Source: Pseudorhodobacter antarcticus
GTDB taxonomy: Bacteria > Pseudomonadota > Alphaproteobacteria > Rhodobacterales > Rhodobacteraceae
Direction: 5' to 3'
Length of the DNA stretch: 6,760 nt
Assembly: GCA_945860375.1 (NCBI GenBank)
Contig: CAMAQR010000111.1
Coordinates: 1 to 6,760 of the forward strand
The notes below the pieces were generated by a model that saw only the letters and a program-made list of their open reading frames with translations, was not told the origin of the DNA and made no database searches. The number at the start of each line of letters is the position of its first letter. The stretch's first letter is position 1. The translations under genes and the position numbers were made by a program. Below, in pieces: positions 1 through 5,009 of the stretch.

Positions 1-345
1 ATCCTTGGTGCGGCTGGGATAGCTTTGAACCCCCCCAAAGCCGCGAAAATTCTCTATTTTCTCGCGGGTCTGATTGCCCATCAGATACTGCATCGAATGA
101 AAGACTGGCGAAGCATGTGGCTTGACCGCAACCCGGTCCTCTGGCCGCAGAGCCGAGAAATACAGCGCTGTCATGATCGACACCATCGATGCGGACGAGG
201 CCTGATGCCCGCCGATCTTGATGCCGCCCGCCTTTGGCCGGATGTGGTTAGCGTGGTGGATCATCCAGTGCGACAGCCACAACAGGCGTTGTTCGATGGT
301 CTTGAGGTGCCGCGCGTCGGATGTGTTCATGGTGTTTTCGCCCAT
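1..345 (-). CDS. AceE/transketolase-like thiamine-diphosphate E1 enzyme, N-terminal part (truncated by window)
   Basis: The minus strand is open from an ATG at 345 to the window edge, giving the first 115 residues of a longer protein. Residues about 46-115 carry the hallmarks of a homodimeric pyruvate-dehydrogenase-type E1 or transketolase-like protein: GGHQASSAS at 46-54, then MTALYFSALRPEDRV, KPHASPVFH at 75-83, and GNQTREKIENFRGFGG followed by SYPSRTKD. In this family the region forms part of the thiamine-diphosphate (PP) domain that decarboxylates 2-oxoacids for a lipoyl E2 partner. The start at 345 has AAAGAG just upstream; an in-frame ATG at 330 is an alternative with a weaker site. The gene is divergent from an Lrp-type regulator, as mdeB (a 2-oxobutyrate dehydrogenase E1) is from mdeR in Pseudomonas putida. 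Pyruvate, 2-oxobutyrate and other 2-oxoacids are all possible substrates. The family call is strong; the substrate is inference. Confidence 0.85.
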   Translation of the reverse strand, partial: MGENTMNTSDARHLKTIEQRLLWLSHWMIHHANHIRPKAGGIKIGGHQASSASMVSIMTALYFSALRPEDRVAVKPHASPVFHSMQYLMGNQTREKIENFRGFGGVQSYPSRTKD

Positions 346-449
346 TTGCTCTTTGAACGAACATTACGGCGGATCTCGGATGATTTCCCGCCTTTCGGAG
401 CCGGAAAATCTGTGCATTGTGACGATAAAAGCCAATAAAGTGAGAGAAT
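346..449. promoter_or_regulatory. Divergent promoter region between E1 gene and Lrp-type regulator
   Basis: This 104-base gap must hold promoters for both divergent genes. No strong sigma70 pair is visible on either strand. Two weak dyads could be Lrp/AsnC-type sites. One is TTTC to GAAA at 393-407, imperfect with a central mismatch. The other is ATTG at 416-419 facing CAAT at 433-436 across an A/T-rich stretch. Autoregulation and control of the divergent gene are usual for this regulator family, but neither dyad is a convincing match to a known operator. Confidence 0.45.
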
Positions 450-920
450 ATGATGAAAAGCGCCAACATCGATCAGCTTGACAGGTCGATCCTGCAGATG
501 CTGCAAAGAAACGGTCGCGCCACAATAAATGAAGTTAGTGAAACCGTCGGTCTCAGCCCTTCACCGGTGGCTCGTCGGGTCCGGCTGCTGGAAGAGGCGG
601 GCATCATCACTGGATATGCGGCTCAGATTGATGAGGTAGCCCTTGGCTACGGGTTTTCAGTGTTCATTTCTGTGAAGCTGGATAAGCAGATCGACGAGGC
701 TCTCGTGAAGTTCGAAGCGGCAATCCGGCTTCTTCCCGAAGTGGTCGATTGTTGGCTGATGACCGGCAACCGCGATTACCTGCTTCGCATTGCGACCAAC
801 GGCCTCGCTGAATTCGAACGCTTTCTTGTCGGCAAGTTCACCAAACTGCCCGGCGTGGCCTCCATCGAAAGTTCGATTCCGCTTCGCCGGGTGAAGGTCG
901 GAATGGCGCGGATTTTGTGA
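450..920 (+). CDS. Lrp/AsnC-family transcriptional regulator
   Basis: This 156-residue protein has the usual length and layout of an Lrp/AsnC regulator. Residues about 8-58 form the winged HTH: a DRSILQMLQRNGR helix, then TINEVSETVGLSPSPVARRV as helix-turn-helix, then the EEAGIITGY wing. Residues about 66-148 form the RAM ligand-binding domain with the typical TGNRDYLL segment at 105-112 and the LPGVASIESS strand near the end. Such proteins act as octamers or dimers of dimers that sense amino acids or related metabolites and usually control a divergent neighbour. The start is a double ATG at 450/453 after a purine-rich stretch (AAAGTGAGAG). Its partner is the E1 gene on the opposite strand, so regulation of 2-oxoacid or amino-acid breakdown is the likely job; the ligand is unknown. 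Confidence 0.93.
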   Translation: MMKSANIDQLDRSILQMLQRNGRATINEVSETVGLSPSPVARRVRLLEEAGIITGYAAQIDEVALGYGFSVFISVKLDKQIDEALVKFEAAIRLLPEVVDCWLMTGNRDYLLRIATNGLAEFERFLVGKFTKLPGVASIESSIPLRRVKVGMARIL

Positions 921-985
921 GATTGAAGAAGCCAGTCCTTCGTGGTTTGGAATAATTCTCAGGCGCTGGTCACGAAATTTGATGT

Positions 986-1000
986 GGAGTGGGACGTTTG
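986..1000 (+). promoter_or_regulatory. Ribosome binding site deciding a TTG start
   Basis: GGAG at 986-989 lies eight bases upstream of TTG at 998-1000. The nearest in-frame alternative, GTG at 989, would overlap this GGAG and have no Shine-Dalgarno of its own. Starting at TTG gives an N-terminus MTQFSANLGFLW that lines up with the MLRFSANLSML start I recall for E. coli Hyi. Confidence 0.65.
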
Positions 1001-1750
1001 ACGCAGTTTTCCGCCAATCTTGGCTTTCTCTGGGCTGACCTTCCCCTGCCCAAGGCGATTGCCGCAGCCAAGGCCGCCGGTTTTGATGCAGTAGAGTGTC
1101 ATTGGCCCTACGACACCCCGGCAGAAGATATCGCCCGGGCCTTGCACGATGCCGGGCTGCGGATGCTGGGACTCAATACCGTGCGCGGCAAGCCCGGCGA
1201 GAATGGCCTTGCCGCCTTGCCCGGACGCGGGGCCGAGGCCCTCGCCGCCATCGATCAGGCTCTGGCCTACGCCGCAAGGATCGAAGCAGGCATGGTTCAT
1301 GTCATGGCCGGTTTCGCCAGTGGCGCAGACGCACGCGCTGTGTTTGTCGCAAACCTCTCCTATGCCGCGAAGCGTGCCGCGGCTCTGGGCATCACGATCC
1401 TGATCGAACCGCTCAACCGCCACGATGCGCCGGGATACTTCCTTCAGACCACTGACCAGGCGCGCGACATCATTACGTCGGTCGGGGAGCCGAACCTAAA
1501 AATGATGTTCGACTGCTATCATGTCGGGCGGACTGAGGGCGACATCACCACCCGTTTCAGCGATCTTTTGCCGATTATCGGCCATGTCCAATTCGCCAGC
1601 GTTCCTGACCGAGGGCCGCCGGATCATGGCGAACTGGACTTCACCACGATCTTTGCTGCAATCGCCGATGCAGGCTGGGCCGCACCGTTGGGGGCGGAAT
1701 ACAAGCCCAAAGGTCCGACCGCAGAGAGCTTGGGCTGGATGGCAAGGTGA
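998..1750 (+). CDS. hyi: Hydroxypyruvate isomerase / 2-oxotetronate isomerase family (TIM barrel)
   Basis: The 250-residue protein resembles E. coli Hyi (258 residues) along its whole length: FSANLGFLW at the start, GFDAVECHWPYD near 28-39, the GLAALPGR loop, LIEPLNRHDAPGYFLQT at 135-151, FDCYHVGRTEG at 171-181, GHVQFAS, and GAEYKPKG at 232-239. The four metal/catalytic ligands known for the family appear as Glu137, Asp172, Gln198 and Glu234, so the enzyme should be active. Family members interconvert hydroxypyruvate and tartronate semialdehyde in glyoxylate metabolism; the OtnI branch isomerises 2-oxotetronates. Sequence alone does not separate the two here. TTG at 998 is chosen over GTG at 989 because of the well-placed GGAG. 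The gene lies 77 bases after the Lrp gene on the same strand, and the usual partners (tartronate semialdehyde reductase, kinase) are absent downstream. Confidence 0.88.
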   Translation: MTQFSANLGFLWADLPLPKAIAAAKAAGFDAVECHWPYDTPAEDIARALHDAGLRMLGLNTVRGKPGENGLAALPGRGAEALAAIDQALAYAARIEAGMVHVMAGFASGADARAVFVANLSYAAKRAAALGITILIEPLNRHDAPGYFLQTTDQARDIITSVGEPNLKMMFDCYHVGRTEGDITTRFSDLLPIIGHVQFASVPDRGPPDHGELDFTTIFAAIADAGWAAPLGAEYKPKGPTAESLGWMAR

Positions 1751-2098
1751 TGGTGGAGACCGCAAACATGCGAAGGCAAAAAGGCTGATGATTCCTTGGC
1801 GGTCGTGCTGGACGTCAAGTGCTTTGGCAGGTCGCCAGTCTTGAAGCGAAAGCCAGAGCCGACCGAACGATGGCTTCTCGCCTCGGCAACGTTCAGAGAT
1901 CAAATCGACCCCTCTCGCGCAAACAAGCCATCCAATCAAAACGCAGCGCACGTCCGAAATTCGCTCTTTGTGTCTACGTCGCCAGTGCATTTTGATCTCA
2001 GGTTATGGATGTAGTTGCGGCGTTCATCTGGGGCTCTGCGCGGATCCAGTCAGTAACTCCCTTTCGTGCATCCCTTAGCAAACAAACAGAAAACCAAC

Positions 2099-2128
2099 TT
2101 GACAGAGCTGCCCCTCTTGACGCATGTC
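2099..2128 (+). promoter_or_regulatory. Candidate promoter with perfect -35 box upstream of a terminator
   Basis: TTGACA at 2099-2104 is a perfect sigma70 -35 hexamer. A -10 at the expected distance is poor: GCATGT at 2122-2127 with a 17-base spacer, or CATGTC one base later. A second TTGAC follows at 2117. If active, it would make a transcript of about 40-45 bases ending at the terminator at 2148-2177. The weak -10 keeps confidence low. Confidence 0.25.
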
Positions 2129-2147
2129 TGAAGCATCGCAGAGTTGC

Positions 2148-2177
2148 GCCCGGAGAGAATTCTCGCGGGCGTTTTTT
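2148..2177 (+). terminator. Rho-independent terminator
   Basis: GCCC at 2148-2151 pairs with GGGC at 2167-2170, and GAG with CTC closes an AATT loop around the central GAGAATTCTC palindrome. One small internal mismatch and a bulge interrupt the stem. A run of six T (2172-2177) follows directly. The T-run is only on the plus-strand 3' side, so it stops rightward transcription. It could serve read-through from the isomerase gene 400 bases upstream, or a short RNA from the TTGACA promoter candidate. It also stops host transcription before it enters the 3' end of the opposing repressor gene. Confidence 0.8.
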
Positions 2178-2257
2178 CGTTTCAACAGTTGGGACGGTGC
2201 GCAGGAAGGGCTGCTGTCTTTCGGTCGAAGCGGTGCTGATCGTGGCAACGCCCGCCG

Positions 2258-2935
2258 TCAAATCTCCCGGGCGAACCAGCGGATGCGGCCGATGATGCGG
2301 ATCTCTTCGGCGGTACGGTCATACTCGGGATAGAGCTTGTTGTCCGAGATCACCCGCACTGCGGGCGGGTCGCTGTTCGGGATATGCTCGAGCCGCTTGG
2401 CAACCAGCCCCATGCCATCGTCGAGCACGAAGATGCCGGGTGGGTTGGGAAGCTGGCGCGTCATGTCGACCAGTACGGCATCTCCGCTCAGCAGGGTTGG
2501 CGCCATGCTGTCGCCTTCCACATGCATGATCCTGAGTTGCGAGGGGCTGGCCTTAAGCTTGCGGCGGATCCACGACTGGCGGAAGTGGTAGGCACGGCCC
2601 GGCGTGTCGCCATCCTCGGTCACCACGGCGCCTCCGCCCATCGAGGGCCGTGGCGTCGCGTGCGCGATCGCCACGAAGGCATCTTCAGAGTTCTCACGGA
2701 AGGGGGAGGGCCCCTCGACCTCGCCGATGCCGTGGATCAGCCAGTCGCGATCAACCTTCAGAACGCGCGCGACATCTGCAAGCCGGTCGATGCTGGGGCG
2801 CGAGGATCGCCCACGCAGGATGTCATAGACGAAGGAACGGTTCACCCCTGCCATTTCTGCGACATGGGCTGGTGCCAGGCCAAGCTGATCGGCGCGGGCC
2901 CGCAGACGGTCAGCCAAGGTGTGGTTCTCTATCAT
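2258..2935 (-). CDS. Phage-type repressor: N-terminal HTH plus C-terminal S24 (LexA-like) peptidase domain
   Basis: This 225-residue protein has an XRE-like HTH at about 7-62 (LADRLRARADQLGLAPAHVA, MAGVNRSFVYDILRGR, DRLADVARVLKV). A linker follows, then an S24/LexA-fold domain from about 115 to the end. The catalytic serine is Ser143 in EGDSMAPTL, and the general-base lysine is Lys180 in GLVAKRLE. SDNKLYPEYD and IIGRIRWFARE are typical C-terminal elements. The family keeps a prophage silent and drives its own dimerisation through the S24 domain. ATG at 2935 is chosen because GGGGA lies four bases upstream and translation begins directly with the HTH; the frame stays open upstream to 3265 but that extension runs against the opposing gene and lacks domain character. 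The linker shows SMGGGAV rather than a clear Ala-Gly or Cys-Gly cleavage pair. The gene is divergent from the 227-residue protein at 3044 and probably represses its own and the opposing promoter. Confidence 0.9.
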   Translation of the reverse strand: MIENHTLADRLRARADQLGLAPAHVAEMAGVNRSFVYDILRGRSSRPSIDRLADVARVLKVDRDWLIHGIGEVEGPSPFRENSEDAFVAIAHATPRPSMGGGAVVTEDGDTPGRAYHFRQSWIRRKLKASPSQLRIMHVEGDSMAPTLLSGDAVLVDMTRQLPNPPGIFVLDDGMGLVAKRLEHIPNSDPPAVRVISDNKLYPEYDRTAEEIRIIGRIRWFAREI

Positions 2936-3043
2936 GTTGTCCCCAGCGCCATGTGGATAAGATGGGATATGGCAGGATTGAAATGGGATCGTCAAGCAGC
3001 TAGAACAAAAGCCAAACACTTTGCAGCGGAATCGGGGGCCAGG
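2936..3043. promoter_or_regulatory. Divergent switch region with overlapping promoters and phased GGAT sites
   Basis: Rightward promoter: TTGAAA at 2978-2983, a 17-base spacer, TAGAAC at 3001-3006; it would start transcription near 3013, about 30 bases before the gene at 3044. Leftward promoter: TTGACG read from 2995 to 2990 on the minus strand, then an 18-base spacer and CATATC from 2971 to 2966, which has a weaker -10; it would start near 2959, 24 bases before the repressor ATG. The two promoters overlap at 2978-2995, so polymerase could occupy only one at a time. Four GGAT elements start at 2955, 2965, 2975 and 2986, all on one strand and one helical turn apart; two are part of an ATGGGAT repeat (2962-2968 and 2983-2989, exactly 21 bases apart). 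These are the best candidates for repressor operators. Confidence 0.6.
2955..2989 (+). repeat. Four GGAT elements in helical phase (operator candidates)
   Basis: GGAT occurs at 2955-2958, 2965-2968, 2975-2978 and 2986-2989, with steps of 10, 10 and 11 bases. The second and fourth sit in identical ATGGGAT heptamers 21 bases apart. The array covers the leftward -10 and the spacer of the rightward promoter. Nothing in this 35-base stretch is protein-coding under the chosen starts. Confidence 0.6.
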
Positions 3044-3727
3044 ATGGAGATCGAGAAGGCATATTTCACGCTGCAGGAGGTCCTCGACCGTTGGTCGATG
3101 CCCGAGGCCGATCTCGTCTATCTTGCCGAGAACGACCAGCTGCGGCTCTCGATCCGGATCCTGAACCTGCCAATCGAGTTCGGCGACTTTGAAGAAACCG
3201 ACGACGGCCGATGCCACTCGATCCCCTGTGAGCGGTCCTGGTTCAACGGGCTCCTCGATCTGCATGTCCAGGACGTCTTCCAGCTCTTCCGCAGTGGCGA
3301 GGTCAGCGTCACCTGCTTCCGAACCATGAAGGCGGACTATGCCTGTTTCTGGGGCTCACGCGAGACCCTCACGATCCGCAAGCCGGACCTCGTGCTAAGC
3401 CGCGAGGAACGCGACAGTTTCGAGGCGAAGTCCGGTTTTCTTGGGGCGTCGGGATTGAAGTCTGCCAACGCCTTCTACGCCTCCGCGGACTATCATCACG
3501 TCCGTTGCAATGGCCATGAGTTCCAGCTCGGGCCGATTCAGGCGCAGGCGGTGCGGATCCTGCATGCGGCGGCACGGAGGGGCGTGCCGTGGCAAAGCGG
3601 CAAGGCTGTGTTGGGGGAGGCGGGGTCGCGCAGCCTCAAGATGTCCGACATCTTCAAGTCGAAGAGGGACTGGCCACTGCTGATCGAATCGAACGGTCGC
3701 GGGGCCTATCGCCTGGCCGGACTCTGA
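3044..3727 (+). CDS. Unrecognised phage-element protein divergent from the repressor (putative DNA-binding)
   Basis: This 227-residue protein has no function I can name, though I recall similar proteins beside prophage regulators in Rhodobacteraceae. Residues 1-45 (YFTLQEVLDRWSMPEADLVYLAE) read like a MerR/AlpA-type HTH that recruits a site-selecting helix. The middle (46-125) is acidic and aromatic with WFNGLLDLHVQDVFQLFR. The C-terminal part (about 155-225) contains GHEFQLGPIQAQAVRILHAAARRG and DIFKSKRDWPLLI ending in GRGAYRL, which resembles a winged-helix module with a terminal beta hairpin. ATG at 3044 is chosen: it follows a GGGGG stretch by five bases and lies about 30 bases after the predicted rightward start; in-frame ATGs at 2951 and 2969 would run across the promoter. 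Its position is that of a Cro or antirepressor gene, but the protein is far larger than Cro. A role in the lysis/lysogeny switch or early activation is inference. Confidence 0.8.
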   Translation: MEIEKAYFTLQEVLDRWSMPEADLVYLAENDQLRLSIRILNLPIEFGDFEETDDGRCHSIPCERSWFNGLLDLHVQDVFQLFRSGEVSVTCFRTMKADYACFWGSRETLTIRKPDLVLSREERDSFEAKSGFLGASGLKSANAFYASADYHHVRCNGHEFQLGPIQAQAVRILHAAARRGVPWQSGKAVLGEAGSRSLKMSDIFKSKRDWPLLIESNGRGAYRLAGL

Positions 3728-3927
3728 GTCCATCCTTCTTCGCACCCCCTGGGGGGGCCGCAGTGGGATGTGCCGGGGGATGGGTGTGGGATGGCGATCC
3801 CCCGCAATGCGATTTACCCAACGATTGCAGCCATCGGCCCATCCCCCACCGGATCCCACTCCGATCCCGACGACATCCCCCCCCGAGACCGTGCATCTTC
3901 CTCCCGACAGAACACCGGGAGAGGACG
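3728..3927. promoter_or_regulatory. Early-operon control gap with symmetric GGGAT/ATCCC array
   Basis: The 200 bases before the AlpA-like gene carry no credible coding sequence and have strong strand bias: G-rich at 3751-3795, C-rich at 3838-3884. GGGAT starts at 3765, 3777 and 3788; ATCCC starts at 3797, 3841, 3853, 3864 and 3875. No good sigma70 hexamer pair is visible, so the operon may depend on an activator or on read-through from the upstream promoter at 2978-3006. C5TG7 at 3745-3757 could form a hairpin but lacks a T-run, so I do not call it a terminator. A Shine-Dalgarno (GGGAGAGGA) precedes the start at 3928. Confidence 0.6.
3762..3879. repeat. Mirror-symmetric array of GGGAT / ATCCC sites
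   Basis: Left-arm GGGAT centres (3767, 3779, 3790) and right-arm ATCCC centres (3877, 3866, 3855) are each equidistant from a point near 3822. Steps within arms are 12 and 11 bases on the left and 12, 11 and 11 on the right. Longer matched segments include AGTGGGAT (3762-3769) with ATCCCACT (3853-3860), and a perfect 10-base pair, GGGGGATGGG (3775-3784) with CCCATCCCCC (3838-3847). The centre holds GCAAT (3804-3808) facing ATTGC (3824-3828). A compact dyad GGGAT-N4-ATCCC lies at 3788-3801. The same core motif occurs in the divergent switch at 2955-2989. Confidence 0.7.
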
Positions 3928-4131
3928 ATGCAGACAAGAACCTGCCTGAACCAGAAGGACCTAGCCGCGCGCTGGACCATTTCATCGCGCACACTTGAAC
4001 GTTGGCGCTGGACCGGCGATGGCCCGGCCTTCCTCAAAATTGGCGGAAGAGTGGTCTACCGTCTCGAGGATGTGCTGGCCTATGAGCTGGCCCGCCTGCG
4101 CCACAGCACCGCTGAGCGAGGCGCGGCATGA
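3928..4131 (+). CDS. AlpA/excisionase-like small HTH protein
   Basis: This 67-residue protein fits the MerR-like HTH_17/AlpA excisionase family: LNQKDLAARWTISSRTLERWRW at 7-28 is the helix-turn-helix, GPAFLKIGGRVVYRLEDVLAYE at 32-53 is the wing with the typical G-x-VxYRxEDV segment, and a short basic tail follows. Such proteins act as excisionases or as activators of phage and island genes. ATG at 3928 has GGGAGAGGA upstream; the frame is open further left to 3589 but that runs antisense-like through other elements. The stop overlaps the next start (ATGA at 4128-4131), so the two are probably translationally coupled. It opens the early operon directly after the GGGAT array, making it a candidate regulator of that array. 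Confidence 0.85.
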   Translation: MQTRTCLNQKDLAARWTISSRTLERWRWTGDGPAFLKIGGRVVYRLEDVLAYELARLRHSTAERGAA

Positions 4132-4493
4132 TGGCCCGTCATTCCACCATCCGCGCAACAGGCGTTGCTTCGATCTTCGGCGCAGCCGGTCCGGCGCTCG
4201 ACGAAATCGGGCTCTCCGCCTGGATCGCACAGGCCGAACCCGGCGAAACGCTGGTCTATCATCGCGGCTTTCTCGCCGTCGATGCTTTCAGATCAGCCTC
4301 TCATCTTTCGCCCGAACACCGGTCAACCCTGCGTCGCACTGCTGATGCCGCCCGGCGTGCTGCCGAGCAGGACCTCGTCCACCTCGTTCAGGCCCGGATC
4401 GGACCCGACCAGTTCGCCTACATCGCCGTCGCCCGGCGCAAGCGCCGCCAAACCGGTCCCTCCCTTTCGGTGCGCCTGCTCGAGGCCGCCTGA
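4128..4493 (+). CDS. Small phage-element protein of unknown function
   Basis: This 121-residue protein is not recognised. It shows a GETLVYHRGFLAVDA segment at 39-53, an Ala/Arg-rich helix at 68-80 (RRTADAARRAAEQD), then LVHLVQARIGPDQFAYIAVARRK at 83-105, which could be a helix plus a beta-hairpin wing of a DNA-binding fold. The C-terminus is basic. There is no signal peptide or membrane segment. ATG at 4128 overlaps the previous stop; ATG at 4131 directly after it is equally possible. Coding potential is supported by its place in an operon with matched overlaps and by the tight packing around it, not by a named family. Confidence 0.75.
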   Translation: MMARHSTIRATGVASIFGAAGPALDEIGLSAWIAQAEPGETLVYHRGFLAVDAFRSASHLSPEHRSTLRRTADAARRAAEQDLVHLVQARIGPDQFAYIAVARRKRRQTGPSLSVRLLEAA

Positions 4494-4510
4494 CCCCCAC
4501 TTTTCACTAT

Positions 4511-4523
4511 GGAGACTACAATG
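4511..4523 (+). promoter_or_regulatory. Ribosome binding site selecting ATG at 4521
   Basis: GGAGA at 4511-4515 is followed by five bases and then ATG at 4521. The upstream in-frame ATG at 4509 has no Shine-Dalgarno and actually overlaps this one, so translation should begin at 4521 with MPFPDNTPGI. Confidence 0.7.
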
Positions 4524-5009
4524 CCTTTTCCCGACAACACGCCTGGCATCGACGCGTTGATCAACCTGCCCGCTGGCGAGATCGCCCAGCTGCCGGTTGA
4601 CTTGCTGGCGGCGATGCAGCGCGAGATCGATGCGGCTGCCACGCAGATGAAGGCCGTGACCACGCGCTTTAACACTGCGCTTGAGGTGCGGTTTGCCACC
4701 CGCGCCGCCGAGGTGCGCGGCGCCTCTGGCAAGGACACCGGCACGGTGCGCTTTGATGAAGGTGATTTCACCATCGTCGCTGATCTGCCCAAGCGGGTGG
4801 ATTGGGATCAGCAGAAACTGGCGCAGATCGCGCTGAATATCGCCGCAAGTGGCGAGGACCCGGCCGAGTTCATCGAAACCAGGCTCAGTGTTTCCGAGCG
4901 CAAGTACGGCGCGCTGCCCGAAGCCTGGCGCAAGGGGTTCGAGCCCGCGCGTACCGTGAAGACCGGCACTCTGAAGGTCATGCTCGAGCCTAATGAGGTC
5001 GCGCAATGA
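4521..5009 (+). CDS. Conserved phage early protein, function unknown
   Basis: From ATG 4521 the protein has 162 residues. The first half is helical: LPAGEIAQLPVDLLAAMQRE at 17-35, then a long Ala-rich helix to about 66 (AATQMKAVTTRFNTALEVRF), likely a short coiled coil. Residues 74-91 (GTVRFDEGDFTIVADLPK) look like a beta hairpin, followed by VDWDQQKLAQIALNIAAS and a C-terminal segment KYGALPEAWRKGF with a beta-strand end (GTLKVMLEP). I have seen this arrangement beside Sak4-type ATPases in prophages, but I know no assigned function. Acidic overall, soluble, no catalytic motif visible. The stop overlaps the next start as ATGA (5006-5009). A role in replication or recombination is inference from position. 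Confidence 0.82.
   Translation: MPFPDNTPGIDALINLPAGEIAQLPVDLLAAMQREIDAAATQMKAVTTRFNTALEVRFATRAAEVRGASGKDTGTVRFDEGDFTIVADLPKRVDWDQQKLAQIALNIAASGEDPAEFIETRLSVSERKYGALPEAWRKGFEPARTVKTGTLKVMLEPNEVAQ

Larger units (their letters stand above)
1751..2257. other. Non-coding junction between metabolic genes and the prophage control region
   Basis: This 500-base stretch holds no reading frame that looks like a protein. Short frames exist on both strands (for example 1796-2014 and 2005-2295 plus, 1998-2261 minus), but they resemble no family, lack ribosome sites and contradict one another. An ATG at 1750-1752 overlaps the isomerase stop codon but its frame ends after 12 codons, so it may be the stub of a lost downstream gene. 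The region is less GC-rich than its flanks, especially about 1890-2100. It contains the terminator at 2148-2177 and a TTGACA box at 2099. I see no tRNA, integrase or obvious direct repeat. The host/element boundary most likely falls here, by inference from gene content only. Confidence 0.55.

Noticed and set aside
959..1423. Minus-strand frame of 154 residues opposite the isomerase
   Set aside because: It is a shadow of a well-supported TIM-barrel gene and resembles no protein family.
1900..2180. tRNA or rRNA leader as an attachment site
   Set aside because: I looked for a TpsiC arm, a CCA end and rRNA-like leader elements around the TTGACA box and found none.
1796..2295. Short plus-strand frames in the junction (1796-2014 and 2005-2295)
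   Set aside because: They have no ribosome site and no family resemblance, and the second one reads through the terminator hairpin.
2384..3043. Long upstream extension of the 3044 plus-strand frame
   Set aside because: It runs antisense through the repressor gene and has no domain character; the good start is ATG 3044.
2936..3265. N-terminal extension of the repressor frame on the minus strand
   Set aside because: The frame is open, but it is antisense to the 3044 gene and crosses the divergent promoters; the HTH begins right after ATG 2935, which has its own GGGGA ribosome site.
3744..3757. C5TG7 palindrome as a terminator of the 3044 gene
   Set aside because: There is no loop of useful size and no T-run; it is better treated as part of the G-rich arm of the array.
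3762..3879. CRISPR-like repeat array
   Set aside because: The units are only five bases with 6-7 base spacers and invert in the middle, which fits protein-binding sites and not CRISPR.
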